DNA of 64,000 nucleotides from Commensalibacter melissae (GTDB lineage: Bacteria > Pseudomonadota > Alphaproteobacteria > Acetobacterales > Acetobacteraceae). Position numbers and translations under genes: made by a program. The notes under the pieces were generated by a model, which was not told the DNA's origin, ran no database searches, and saw nothing but the letters and a program-made list of their open reading frames with translations. The stretch spans positions 696,501 through 760,500 of the forward strand of contig NZ_CP033087.1 of NCBI RefSeq assembly GCF_003691365.1, given 5' to 3'. Every line of letters starts with the position of its first letter. Positions within the stretch are counted from its first letter, which is position 1. Positions 51,361 through 59,547 of the stretch are shown here, in pieces.

Positions 51361-52101
51361 TTATTTTTTGTCTTTTACTAAATCTGAACGTACCATTTCA
51401 ACATAATCTGGATTTGCATTTGTATTTGATTCCGGTATGCCTTTTGCAATCAAATAAATGCGAGTGGCCGGAATACCCTGATTAATTAAGACAGCACGTA
51501 TAGTAAGCCCACGATTTAAGGCGTTTCTTCTTGGTGTAGATATATCATCAACAGTTCCATGACTATATGCATTAAGGTAAATCTGAACGTTAGGATTCCG
51601 CTTAAGTACATTAGCCATATCCATTACCGTTTTCATCATTATTTCGTTTAATTCAGATTCATCTCCCTTAAAATTAATGATGGTGTGTTGATCATTAACC
51701 ACGACATTTCCTTGGGCTTTAGGATTAATCTTAGGCATGGCAGGAGGGGCTGGTGGATGTAAAGGTACGTTTAGCTCTGGATCTCTAAAAACAGGGTTGG
51801 GAGGTGGGGAATTGGGAATTGACGGGATGGCAGCTTGTGTTTGTTTTGGTTTTGACTGCGAAATTTTAGCAGGATTTGTTGGTTGTTTTGTGTGTTTGGA
51901 AATAGAAGTTGCTTTTTTATTTTTTGTCGATTTTGGTTGGATATTTTTTGCAGGACCTAGATTATTTAAGGCTGAATTATTGACACTAACCTGGGCAAAA
52001 ATCATGTTATTCCAAGAAGAAAACAATATGGTTGAAAATATAGTCAAATAATAAAGATGTTTTTTTTTTAGTGCCGGTGCAGAAGATGATAAAAAAAACA
52101 T
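51361..52101 (-). CDS. OmpA-family C-terminal domain envelope protein
   Basis: A 246-residue protein with an N-terminal hydrophobic signal (about 17-37). A lysine/proline/glutamine-rich linker follows (about 45-120, containing PPPNPV and PPAPPAMP). The C-terminal OmpA-like domain reads NFKGDESELNEIMMKTVMDMANVL, then NVQIYLNAYSHGTVDDISTPRRNALNRGLTIRAVLINQGIPATRIYLIAKG. This domain binds peptidoglycan in many envelope proteins. The first hydrophobic segment might remain as an anchor rather than be cleaved. It has no partner gene; the exact role is unknown. Confidence 0.82.
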   Translation of the reverse strand: MFFLSSSAPALKKKHLYYLTIFSTILFSSWNNMIFAQVSVNNSALNNLGPAKNIQPKSTKNKKATSISKHTKQPTNPAKISQSKPKQTQAAIPSIPNSPPPNPVFRDPELNVPLHPPAPPAMPKINPKAQGNVVVNDQHTIINFKGDESELNEIMMKTVMDMANVLKRNPNVQIYLNAYSHGTVDDISTPRRNALNRGLTIRAVLINQGIPATRIYLIAKGIPESNTNANPDYVEMVRSDLVKDKK

Positions 52102-52159
52102 TGACGAATTCTCAACCTGTTAGAATAAAAGAATAACTAAAATTAATTATCATTAATTA

Positions 52160-52993
52160 TCAAGGTTTGGAAATGTTTTCTAATATTGTCTCCCTAATTT
52201 TAGGGAAAAGCGCTGCATTTCCTGCAACGGTATTAACGGACATTTTTAGATCATCTAATGGATTTCCTTCAGGATCGGTTATATATCCGCCAGCTTCCTT
52301 GACCAATAGAATTCCTGCGGCAACATCCCAGGGTTTTAAATCCATTTCCCAAAAACCTTCATAACGGCCTGCTGCAACCCATGCTAAATCCAGGGCAGCG
52401 GCACCATAGCGTCTTATGCCTGCAATTTTTGGCATGACTGATTTAAGGATTTTTACAAATTTTTCCTGTTTATTAATGTCGGAAATGGCAAAAGGAATGC
52501 CAGTGGCAAGTACAGCCTGAAACATGTCTCGTCGAGAGGAAACGCGAAGGCGACGTTCATTCAGAAAAGCGCCGACACCCTTTTCAGCCCAAAACATTTC
52601 ATTGGCAACCGGGTTATAAATAACGCCGGCAACGATTTCAACCTGACCTTTATCATTACGTTTCTGAAGGCCTATGGAAATTGCCCAATGTGGAATTCCA
52701 TGTAAAAAATTAGTTGTTCCATCAAGAGGATCAACAACCCAGCGCCAGTTCCAGTTATCTCCCCCTGAGGCACCGCTTTCTTCCATAAGAAAGGCATATC
52801 CAGGTCTCGCTTTACTGAGTTCTGTTTTAATAGTCGATTCGGCCTTTAGGTCTGCCTGTGATACGAAGTCCCCGGGACCTTTGACACTCACTTGCAACAT
52901 CTCAACTTCATTAAAATCACGAAGAAGCGTGCGTGCAGCTTTTTGTGCTGCATTCTGCATTACGGTCATATGAGGGGAAAGTCGAATCGCCAT
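52160..52993 (-). CDS. suhB: Inositol-1-monophosphatase family protein (SuhB-like)
   Basis: A 277-residue phosphatase. The metal ligands lie in MEESGASGG, VVDPLDGTTNFLHG and KPWDVAAGILLVKEAGG, the three IMPase motifs. It hydrolyses inositol phosphates and related sugar phosphates; SuhB in E. coli also helps rRNA transcription complexes. The family has several subgroups and the gene symbol is a best match. It is downstream of efp but behind a terminator. Confidence 0.9.
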   Translation of the reverse strand: MAIRLSPHMTVMQNAAQKAARTLLRDFNEVEMLQVSVKGPGDFVSQADLKAESTIKTELSKARPGYAFLMEESGASGGDNWNWRWVVDPLDGTTNFLHGIPHWAISIGLQKRNDKGQVEIVAGVIYNPVANEMFWAEKGVGAFLNERRLRVSSRRDMFQAVLATGIPFAISDINKQEKFVKILKSVMPKIAGIRRYGAAALDLAWVAAGRYEGFWEMDLKPWDVAAGILLVKEAGGYITDPEGNPLDDLKMSVNTVAGNAALFPKIRETILENISKP

Positions 52994-53070
52994 TAATTTT
53001 TCCTAGAATTTACAAAAGGCATTTGAATTTTTCAGTTAGTATTTAACCTAACTTAATAATGCAAATTTAA

Positions 53071-53109
53071 AAAGATGTCTTTCTTAATTGACTAAGATTT
53101 GACATCTTT
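53071..53109 (-). terminator. Probable terminator of efp
   Basis: AAAGATGTC and GACATCTTT form a 9-bp inverted repeat with a 21-base loop, followed by a short T-run on the minus strand, 50 bases after the efp stop. Confidence 0.55.
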
Positions 53110-53157
53110 TCTTTAGATCAAAATAAAAATGGTTTAGGTTTAAAACTATAAAAAAGC

Positions 53158-53724
53158 CTAATTTTTTGCTCTTTCAACATAGCTGCCATCTTCTGTTCGT
53201 ACAACGATTTTTTCTCCAGCCTCGATAAAAGGGGGAACCATTGTTTTTACACCATTGGATAACATGGCGGGCTTATAGGAAGAACTTGCTGTTTGGCCTT
53301 TTACCACAGGTTCCGCCTCAACAATTTCCAAGGTTACCTGAGGGGGCAATGTGACGGAAATGGGATCGCCCTCAACCAAGTTGACTATGACCTTCATATT
53401 ATCCTGCAGAAACGCAACCTGATCCCCAAGTATATCTTTTGGCAACATAAATTGTTCAAAAGTTTCCGGATCCATGAACACAAGATTATCACCATCTTCA
53501 TAAGAGTAATTATATTCTTTGTCTTCGGTTAACAGACGTTCGACGGTATCGGCAGTACGCCAACGTTCATTGGTTTTGTTGCCTGTTTTAAGATCACGCA
53601 TTTCGACTTGAATAAAGGCACCGCCTTTACCAGGTGTGATGATTTGCTGCTTAAGGACAGACCACCGACGTCCATCATGTTCAATAACCTGACCTGCACG
53701 GATTTGGTTTGCCTGTTGTTTCAT
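53158..53724 (-). CDS. efp: Translation elongation factor P
   Basis: A 188-residue three-domain EF-P. The modification site is K33 in TPGKGGAF, in the loop at the tip of domain I. The C-terminal OB domains carry the YNYSYEDGDNLVFMDPETFEQ and PPFIEAGEKIVVRTEDGSYVER signatures. EF-P relieves ribosomes stalled at consecutive prolines. The neighbouring epmB and epmA genes encode its lysine-modifying enzymes, so K33 is expected to be beta-lysylated. The proline-rich TolA and OmpA-like proteins nearby would be natural clients. Confidence 0.96.
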   Translation of the reverse strand: MKQQANQIRAGQVIEHDGRRWSVLKQQIITPGKGGAFIQVEMRDLKTGNKTNERWRTADTVERLLTEDKEYNYSYEDGDNLVFMDPETFEQFMLPKDILGDQVAFLQDNMKVIVNLVEGDPISVTLPPQVTLEIVEAEPVVKGQTASSSYKPAMLSNGVKTMVPPFIEAGEKIVVRTEDGSYVERAKN

Positions 53725-53810
53725 AATACTCTCTGATGATTAAAATACTAAAAAGACGGTTTATCGTTCTTTTTATATAAAATGGACTAGGCGTTGCTGC
53801 AAGATATAAT

Positions 53811-54926
53811 TTAAATTTTATGATTATGATTTTTAGGGTCAAGAATCGAGGATGGTTTTTCGGGATCATAATAGTCTGGTCCCAATGGAACTTTTCCATA
53901 CCCTCCAGGAATATCAAGAACATAGGTAGGCCAAGCTATACCTGTAACGCGCCCTCTTAATGCACGAAGTAATTCCTGTCCATTATTAATGGGTACATAA
54001 AATCGATTGGTGCCAGGCGCTTTATCCAGCTGATGTAAATAATAGGGCTTTATCCGCCATTCAACAAAAGATCTCAATAGGTTTTCCAGCGTTTCAATAT
54101 TATCATTCACATTTTTCAATAATACGGATTGGCTAAGAAGAGGTATCCCTCTCGAGAGCAAACTGCGAATGGCCTTGAATGCGTAAGGGGTGAATTCAGC
54201 TGGATGATTGGCATGAACAACGATCCATAGCGCCTTGTTTGTGTCCAGACTTTCAATAAAGATTTTGTTCATAAGAGAGGGTGCGGAAAAGGGGACACGT
54301 GTATGAATCCGTATGGTTGAAACATGCGGTATGTTATTTATTTTTTGTATAATCAGTTTCATTCGACGTGGCGAAAGAATAAAGGGGTCGCCCCCTGAAA
54401 GAATAACTTCACGAATTTTGGAATGTTTTTCAATCCATTGAAGTGCTGCAATCAATTCCCTGTCATTGAGTAAACCGTGATCTGGGCCAACATGTTCCCT
54501 GCGGAAACAGAAGCGGCAATAGACAGGACAAATCTGTAGAGGTTTCAATAATACACGGTCTTCATAACGATGAACAATCCCTTTGATTGGTGACAATGCT
54601 TCATCTCCAATGGGATCATGCATTTCATCCGGGGTAATTTTCAATTCATCAGGATGAGGTATGTATTGTAGACCGATTGGGTTGGGGTCATTCTTTTCAA
54701 AATCATGAATAAGATTCACCATTTCAGGAGAAATGGCGGTGGCATAAAACTGTTCCAATTCTTGCAGAGGCTTTCTAATGGTTTGATCAATTAGCCTGGA
54801 ATCAATTAAATCCTGAACATTTCGAAGTGTTTTTGATGTCATGAATTTTTTCTTGCTTTGAAGAGGAAAGCTTTTATTTAATTTAAATTGTTGCATATTT
54901 AAAGACATAAATAAATTTCTCAACAT
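53811..54926 (-). CDS. epmB: EF-P beta-lysylation lysine 2,3-aminomutase EpmB
   Basis: A 371-residue KamA-family radical SAM enzyme with cluster cysteines C133, C137 and C140 in CPVYCRFCFRREHVG. LSGGDPFILSPRRM and the PLP-binding region (VLKNVNDNIETLENLL, YYLHQLDKAPGTNRF) follow. EpmB converts L-alpha-lysine to R-beta-lysine, the substrate EpmA attaches to EF-P. Several in-frame ATG codons occur in the first 30 residues, so the start is uncertain; the body begins near MTSKTLRNV. It is divergent from epmA with 21 bases between. Confidence 0.92.
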   Translation of the reverse strand: MLRNLFMSLNMQQFKLNKSFPLQSKKKFMTSKTLRNVQDLIDSRLIDQTIRKPLQELEQFYATAISPEMVNLIHDFEKNDPNPIGLQYIPHPDELKITPDEMHDPIGDEALSPIKGIVHRYEDRVLLKPLQICPVYCRFCFRREHVGPDHGLLNDRELIAALQWIEKHSKIREVILSGGDPFILSPRRMKLIIQKINNIPHVSTIRIHTRVPFSAPSLMNKIFIESLDTNKALWIVVHANHPAEFTPYAFKAIRSLLSRGIPLLSQSVLLKNVNDNIETLENLLRSFVEWRIKPYYLHQLDKAPGTNRFYVPINNGQELLRALRGRVTGIAWPTYVLDIPGGYGKVPLGPDYYDPEKPSSILDPKNHNHKI

Positions 54927-54947
54927 AATAAGGAACCCTGCAATATT

Positions 54948-55934
54948 ATGTCTGATCTTAGAGTATCGATAGCCGATCGTTTACCTTTATTGAAACGTCG
55001 TCAATGGATCATGAAATCCATTCGCAGTTTTTTTGATGCTCGAGGATACATGGAAATTGAAACGCCTTATTTGGTCAAAACTCCTGGGGAGGAAGTCCAT
55101 TTACATCCGTTTCATTCGGTATATGAAACTCCCCAAGGAGAAAAACACAATCTCTTTCTTCATACCAGTCCAGAATTTTCCATGAAGAAGGTAATGGCAG
55201 AAATTCATCAGCCTATTTTTCAGTTGGCACGGGTTTGGAGAAATCAAGAGGGAGGTAATATTCATTCATCAGAATTCACGATGTTGGAATGGTACAGACC
55301 AAACTGTTCCCTTGGTGATCTTATGGATGAATCAGAATTGCTGTTAAAGAGGTTATTGCCACCTTATATTGATTATAATCATTACAAGCTTGATTTTACC
55401 AAACCGTTTCAACGTCTGACAATTCAACAAGCCTTTGAGATTTATGTTGGTATTGACTTGCTTGATCTTCCTGAAGATGTTGCCTTATTGGCAAAGGCGG
55501 CAAAGGTTGATGCAAGGAATAATGAAACATGGGAAGATTTGTTCTTTCGTCTTCTATTGGAAAAAGTCGAACCGAATATAGGAAGACAAAATCCAACGTT
55601 CCTGACTCATTGGCCTTTAAGCCAAGCAGCCCTGGCAAAAAAGGATCCCTTGGATCCGCGGGTGGCTTTGCGATTCGAATTATATGCAGGAGGTCTGGAA
55701 CTGGCAAATGCATTTGAAGAATTGACCGATCCACTGGAGCAGAGAAAAAGATTTGTTTACGATCGTCAGCGTCGTTCTGAATTATATCCTGAAATGAAAT
55801 ATTGGGAGATGGATGAGGAATTATTGCTTTCACTTGAAAAATTACCTGTGTGTTCGGGAATTGCCATGGGTGTAGATCGATTGGTCATGTTGGCAACAGG
55901 TGTGACCAATATACAGAATATATTATGGGTATGA
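54948..55934 (+). CDS. epmA: EF-P lysine (beta-lysyl) ligase EpmA
   Basis: A 328-residue class II lysyl-tRNA-synthetase paralogue without the N-terminal anticodon-binding domain, the hallmark of EpmA/PoxA/GenX. Class II motifs are present: motif 1 ETPYLVKTPG, motif 2 FQLARVWRNQEGGNIHSSEFTMLEWYR, motif 3 CSGIAMGVDRLVMLATG. It adenylates beta-lysine and transfers it to EF-P. It lies head to head with epmB; the gene order efp, epmB, epmA makes the pathway assignment firm. Confidence 0.95.
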   Translation: MSDLRVSIADRLPLLKRRQWIMKSIRSFFDARGYMEIETPYLVKTPGEEVHLHPFHSVYETPQGEKHNLFLHTSPEFSMKKVMAEIHQPIFQLARVWRNQEGGNIHSSEFTMLEWYRPNCSLGDLMDESELLLKRLLPPYIDYNHYKLDFTKPFQRLTIQQAFEIYVGIDLLDLPEDVALLAKAAKVDARNNETWEDLFFRLLLEKVEPNIGRQNPTFLTHWPLSQAALAKKDPLDPRVALRFELYAGGLELANAFEELTDPLEQRKRFVYDRQRRSELYPEMKYWEMDEELLLSLEKLPVCSGIAMGVDRLVMLATGVTNIQNILWV

Positions 55935-56073
55935 ATAACGTAGTTTTATTGATAGAAATAAATGATTGAATGCTTGTCGAAATGTTTATTACAAGTTAAA
56001 TCATAGAGATATTATGTCTAATGTTTATTAAACGCTGGCAAGAGTAAGAATTTAATATAAGGATTTTGACAGG

Positions 56074-56811
56074 ATGAGACATTTAAACGGTGGTAATTGG
56101 GCTGATAAAAATTATTTAAAAAAAATTTCAATTCGAATTTGTGGTTTTATAGGACTACTCTCATTAGTTAATTGTTCAAATAGTGGTGTCCCCGAGCATG
56201 AACGAGAATGTCAATGGCATGGGAGCCCATCCTGGTATTGCCGTCATACTGCTAAAGTTGATACATATTATACGAAAGGGAGCACAAAACTTTATTTTAT
56301 TCCTTCTTACAATAATGTTAAAGAATTTCCAGTGCCCAATATGCCTGTTTATGCTGACGAATCATTGGATCAAACAGTGAGAGCTTCTATCGTGTTGGCG
56401 GATTATACGGCGGCATTGCGGAAAACAGGTCTGTTATCGATTATTGAACGTCGGGGTCCCTATACGCTTTTTGCAGTACCAAATGCACCAATGGAAAAGC
56501 CTAAATTTTTTGTGAATGGTTCATTGATGGACGTTCAGAATGAATCTTATTTGAAAAGATTGATGGGGTATACAATAGTGTTTGGAAGTTATTCGCCTGA
56601 ATATCTTAAAAAACTGGTATTGCAACATAATGGAACTTACACTCTAACAACCTATTATAATGATCCATTATATATTTCCTTGGACAATACTAAACAGCAA
56701 TTGATAGTTAAAAACAAGGTTGGAGAGAGAAATAAAATCTGGGTAAATGGTATTCCCCAGGCCAATGGTTTCATATATGTGACTCAGGATTTACTGAATG
56801 TTGTTCCATAA
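56074..56811 (+). CDS. FAS1 (fasciclin) domain secreted protein
   Basis: A 245-residue protein with an N-terminal hydrophobic signal (about 20-37) followed by LVNC. That would be a lipobox, although N at -1 is unusual. The C-terminal half has FAS1 features: SIVLADYTAALRKTGLLSI, GPYTLFAVPNAPME, YLKRLMGYTIVFG, and QANGFIYVTQDLLNVVP at the end. FAS1 domains mediate adhesion in the periplasm or at the surface. A cysteine pair near CQWHGSPSWYC may form a disulfide. Promoter context is poor and the role is unknown. Confidence 0.8.
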   Translation: MRHLNGGNWADKNYLKKISIRICGFIGLLSLVNCSNSGVPEHERECQWHGSPSWYCRHTAKVDTYYTKGSTKLYFIPSYNNVKEFPVPNMPVYADESLDQTVRASIVLADYTAALRKTGLLSIIERRGPYTLFAVPNAPMEKPKFFVNGSLMDVQNESYLKRLMGYTIVFGSYSPEYLKKLVLQHNGTYTLTTYYNDPLYISLDNTKQQLIVKNKVGERNKIWVNGIPQANGFIYVTQDLLNVVP

Positions 56812-56844
56812 TTGAAAGAAATTTTGTAAATCGCAATAAAAGAG

Positions 56845-57300
56845 ATGAAAGTCATTTTAAAATATAGGTTCGTATTTTTTTCTTATATAGTTTTCTATAT
56901 TTCTATCCCTTTCATTGCGTGGGCATACCAGAATCAAATCGATCGTGATATACGTTAAAAAATTAAACAGATAAAACATAATACTCGTTTAATCATTTTT
57001 GGTAAAAAACAGCAATTGATCAAGTTTTAGCATTGTATTTAGCAGTTCATAATTATGATTTCAGAAATGATTTAATTCGTATTGGATATTCTTCCTCTTA
57101 AAAAACTGGATGTTGCTTATGTCGGTATTATTAAAGAAAAAACAACGATTTTTTTAGTAACGCATGTGTACCTATAGATGGATACAAAGTTATCGATTCC
57201 CGTTTTAAAGCCTGTAGTAAAAACAAACCTAGTATTATCGTTTTAAGAAATTTTTTTTTAGTTAATAATTTTATCCAAGATAATTGCAGATTTATTATTA
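56845..57300 (+). pseudogene. Decayed gene for a small secreted protein
   Basis: An ATG at 56845 opens 37 codons that look like a signal peptide (MKVILKYRFVFF ... IAWAYQNQ), then hit TAA at 56956. The same frame continues beyond the stop as plausible protein (IKQIKHNTRLIIFGKKQQLI) with further stops and later DVAYVGIIKEKTTIFLVTH. The following sequence then reads well in another frame (CVPIDGYKVIDSRFKACSKN, PSIIVLRNFF). Interleaved readable stretches in shifting frames indicate a once-intact gene now broken by stops and frameshifts. Family not recognised. This also accounts for the 508-bp gap before thiE. Confidence 0.5.
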
Positions 57301-57319
57301 TTACTAATTATAGGAATGG

Positions 57320-57955
57320 TTATTCTTGCTCAGCCTCGTTTATAGATTTTAACATTTCTTTGATTCCTTGGGCTGGACCTTCAGCATGTCCCCATACAGC
57401 ATTTATAACAGCAAGAAAATCTGCGCCAGCCTTTACAAGGGGTTTGCAATTTTCAGGTGTAATGCCGCCAATTGCAACTACAGGAAGTTCCATTAATTCT
57501 GACCACCATTTTAAGAGTTCAAAAGGAGTGCGAATTTCTGTATTTTTGGTTGGTGAAGGAAAAAAGGCGCCATAGGCAATATAATCAGCGCCGCTTTCAC
57601 CAGCTTGCATTGCCAAGTCTTTACTGTCGTAACAGGAAACACCTAATTGTAAATGATCCCCAACAATTTGTCGGGCTTGTTGTATAGGCATATCTTCCAT
57701 ACCTATATGAACACCGTCACATTCAAATTTTTTTGCCAGATCTGGACGGTCATTAAGTATAAAAGCAATATCACGTTCCTGAACGACAGGTTTAAGAATT
57801 TCAATTGCTTGACATATTTCAAGGTCCGTGACGTTTTTTAAACGAAGTTGAACAGCTGCAATAGGTCCGGCTTCAAGGGCTTCAACGAGTAAGGGTTTAA
57901 ATTTTTCTGGATTAAGTTGGGGTGGTGTTAATAAGTATAACTGGCAATTAGACAT
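57320..57955 (-). CDS. thiE: Thiamine-phosphate synthase ThiE
   Basis: A 211-residue TIM-barrel enzyme with AAVQLRLKN, FILNDRPDLAKKFECDGVHIGMEDMP, LGVSCYDSKDLAMQAGESGADYIAYGAFFPSPTK and PVVAIGGITPENCKPLVKAGADFLAVI, all ThiE motifs. It joins the thiazole and pyrimidine phosphates to make thiamine phosphate. No TPP-riboswitch-like sequence is seen upstream. It is a stand-alone gene. Confidence 0.95.
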   Translation of the reverse strand: MSNCQLYLLTPPQLNPEKFKPLLVEALEAGPIAAVQLRLKNVTDLEICQAIEILKPVVQERDIAFILNDRPDLAKKFECDGVHIGMEDMPIQQARQIVGDHLQLGVSCYDSKDLAMQAGESGADYIAYGAFFPSPTKNTEIRTPFELLKWWSELMELPVVAIGGITPENCKPLVKAGADFLAVINAVWGHAEGPAQGIKEMLKSINEAEQE

Positions 57956-58067
57956 TATCTTGTTAATTCGATATTGGATTGTTTTTGATAAAAAGATAGG
58001 TTAGAACCTGTTTAATAAAAAGATATAGATATGTATAGAGAATAAATAATGTTCCATTTCTGTTTTA

Positions 58068-58451
58068 ATGAAAATAATGTTGGTCACTTTTACTAAATAT
58101 ATCGTTGTTGGAATAGCGAATACCCTCTTAACTTTAGGTATTAGTTTTATTCTTATATATTTTAAAGTCAATTTGTATTTGGCTAATATTATTGGATATA
58201 TTTTTGGCTTTATTTTAAGTTTTATATTAAATTCATTATTTACTTTTTCAGTACAATTGACTGTTTTAAGGTTTTCAAAATTTTTTATAACTTTTTTATT
58301 TTGTTATTTTTTAAACCTCTTAGGGATGAAAATATTCTTAGATTATTTTTTGATCTCTTCTAATTTAAAAGCCTATTTTGCCCAATTGATTGGAATGGTC
58401 GTTTATACTTTGAATAGTTTTTTTATTAATAAATTCTGGGTCATGAAATAA
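58068..58451 (+). CDS. GtrA-family membrane protein
   Basis: A 127-residue protein with four predicted helices. It starts FTKYIVVGIANTLLTLGISF and ends LNSFFINKFWVMK, both typical of GtrA. GtrA proteins are small inner-membrane proteins proposed to flip glycosylated undecaprenyl phosphate. The gene precedes a matching GT2 glycosyltransferase by 66 bases, forming the GtrA-GtrB pair. Confidence 0.9.
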   Translation: MKIMLVTFTKYIVVGIANTLLTLGISFILIYFKVNLYLANIIGYIFGFILSFILNSLFTFSVQLTVLRFSKFFITFLFCYFLNLLGMKIFLDYFLISSNLKAYFAQLIGMVVYTLNSFFINKFWVMK

Positions 58452-58517
58452 ATAATACATTGATGTTATTGTATGAGAATGGAAGATAAAAGGGATTTTT
58501 ATAAAGCGGGGTGAAAT

Positions 58518-59474
58518 ATGGACAAAGAAACAATTCCCTCATTAGCTCTGATCGTGCCTTGTTATAACGAATCGGATATATTTAAACATAGTTTAAATAT
58601 TTTAAAAAACTTTCTCAATTGCCTGGTTGAAGAAAAAAAAATCAGGGAAAATAGCTATATTCTTTTTATTGATGATGGAAGTGAAGATGATAGTTGGCAG
58701 CAAATTATACTGGCTTCACGTGAATTATCCTGTGTAAGAGGAATAAAATTATCCAGAAATTGTGGGCATCAAGTTGCACTGATAGCGGGTTTATCTTCGG
58801 TTGATACGGACATATGTATCAGTATCGATGCAGATTTGCAGGATGATATACAATGTATAGACAAAATGGTTGAAAAATATAAACAGGGATTTGAAATTGT
58901 TTATGGCGTCAGAAAGGATCGTTCCACGGATACTGTATTCAAAAGAGGAACCGCAATTATATTTTATCAATTAATGGAAAAAATGGGGGTTGAACAAATT
59001 GCCAACCATGCGGATTATCGTCTGTTAAGTTATCGTGCTTTGCAGAGCCTGCTGAAATTCAAAGAACGTAATATATATATACGTGGTTTGATACCTTTAC
59101 TTGGTTACAAACAAGCCAGGGTCTATTACACAAGAAGTGAACGTCTGGCGGGTGAATCAAAATATCCATTGAAGAAGATGTTGGGACTTGCACTAGAAGG
59201 GATTACCTCTTTTTCAATAATACCTTTGAGAATAATTTGTTTTATTGGATTTATAACTTGTTTTATTTCACTAATTGCAATTGGCTATATATTGACTGAA
59301 AAAATGATGGGCTATGTTGTTCAGGGTTGGGCTTCTGTTCTTATATCAATCTTTTTTTTAGGAGGAGTGCAACTTTTTTCTTTGGGAATTATAGGTGAAT
59401 ATATTGGAAAAATTTATATGGAAGTAAAAAAGCGTCCCAAATTTTTTATTGAAGATACTATAATGAAGGAATAA
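58518..59474 (+). CDS. Polyprenyl-phosphate glycosyltransferase (GT2, GtrB-like)
   Basis: A 318-residue family 2 glycosyltransferase with LIVPCYNESDIF at the start, FIDDGSEDDSWQQI, the metal-binding SIDADLQDD, HADYRLLSYRAL and a C-terminal pair of membrane helices (about 235-256 and 270-297), ending EVKKRPKFFIED. This is the DPM1/GtrB/ArnC layout, transferring a sugar from a nucleotide to undecaprenyl phosphate at the membrane. The sugar (glucose, or a modified one) cannot be told. The product would be flipped by the neighbouring GtrA and used on LPS or another envelope polymer. Confidence 0.9.
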   Translation: MDKETIPSLALIVPCYNESDIFKHSLNILKNFLNCLVEEKKIRENSYILFIDDGSEDDSWQQIILASRELSCVRGIKLSRNCGHQVALIAGLSSVDTDICISIDADLQDDIQCIDKMVEKYKQGFEIVYGVRKDRSTDTVFKRGTAIIFYQLMEKMGVEQIANHADYRLLSYRALQSLLKFKERNIYIRGLIPLLGYKQARVYYTRSERLAGESKYPLKKMLGLALEGITSFSIIPLRIICFIGFITCFISLIAIGYILTEKMMGYVVQGWASVLISIFFLGGVQLFSLGIIGEYIGKIYMEVKKRPKFFIEDTIMKE

Positions 59475-59495
59475 TAAATTATTAATTAAAAAAAA

Positions 59496-59520
59496 GCGTT
59501 TTAGTTATGTAATAAAACGC
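59496..59520. terminator. Bidirectional terminator between GT2 and aldolase genes
   Basis: GCGTTTTA pairs with TAAAACGC around a 9-base loop; the minus strand reading ends in a run of T and the plus strand in CTTTATATT. It separates two convergent genes. Confidence 0.68.
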
Positions 59521-59547
59521 CTTTATATTATATGCAAACTATAGTTA

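Noticed and set aside
57956-58067. TPP riboswitch upstream of thiE
   Set aside because: The upstream minus-strand region lacks the CTGAGA thi-box core and is too AT-rich and short; only a small AGGTT/AACCT palindrome is present.
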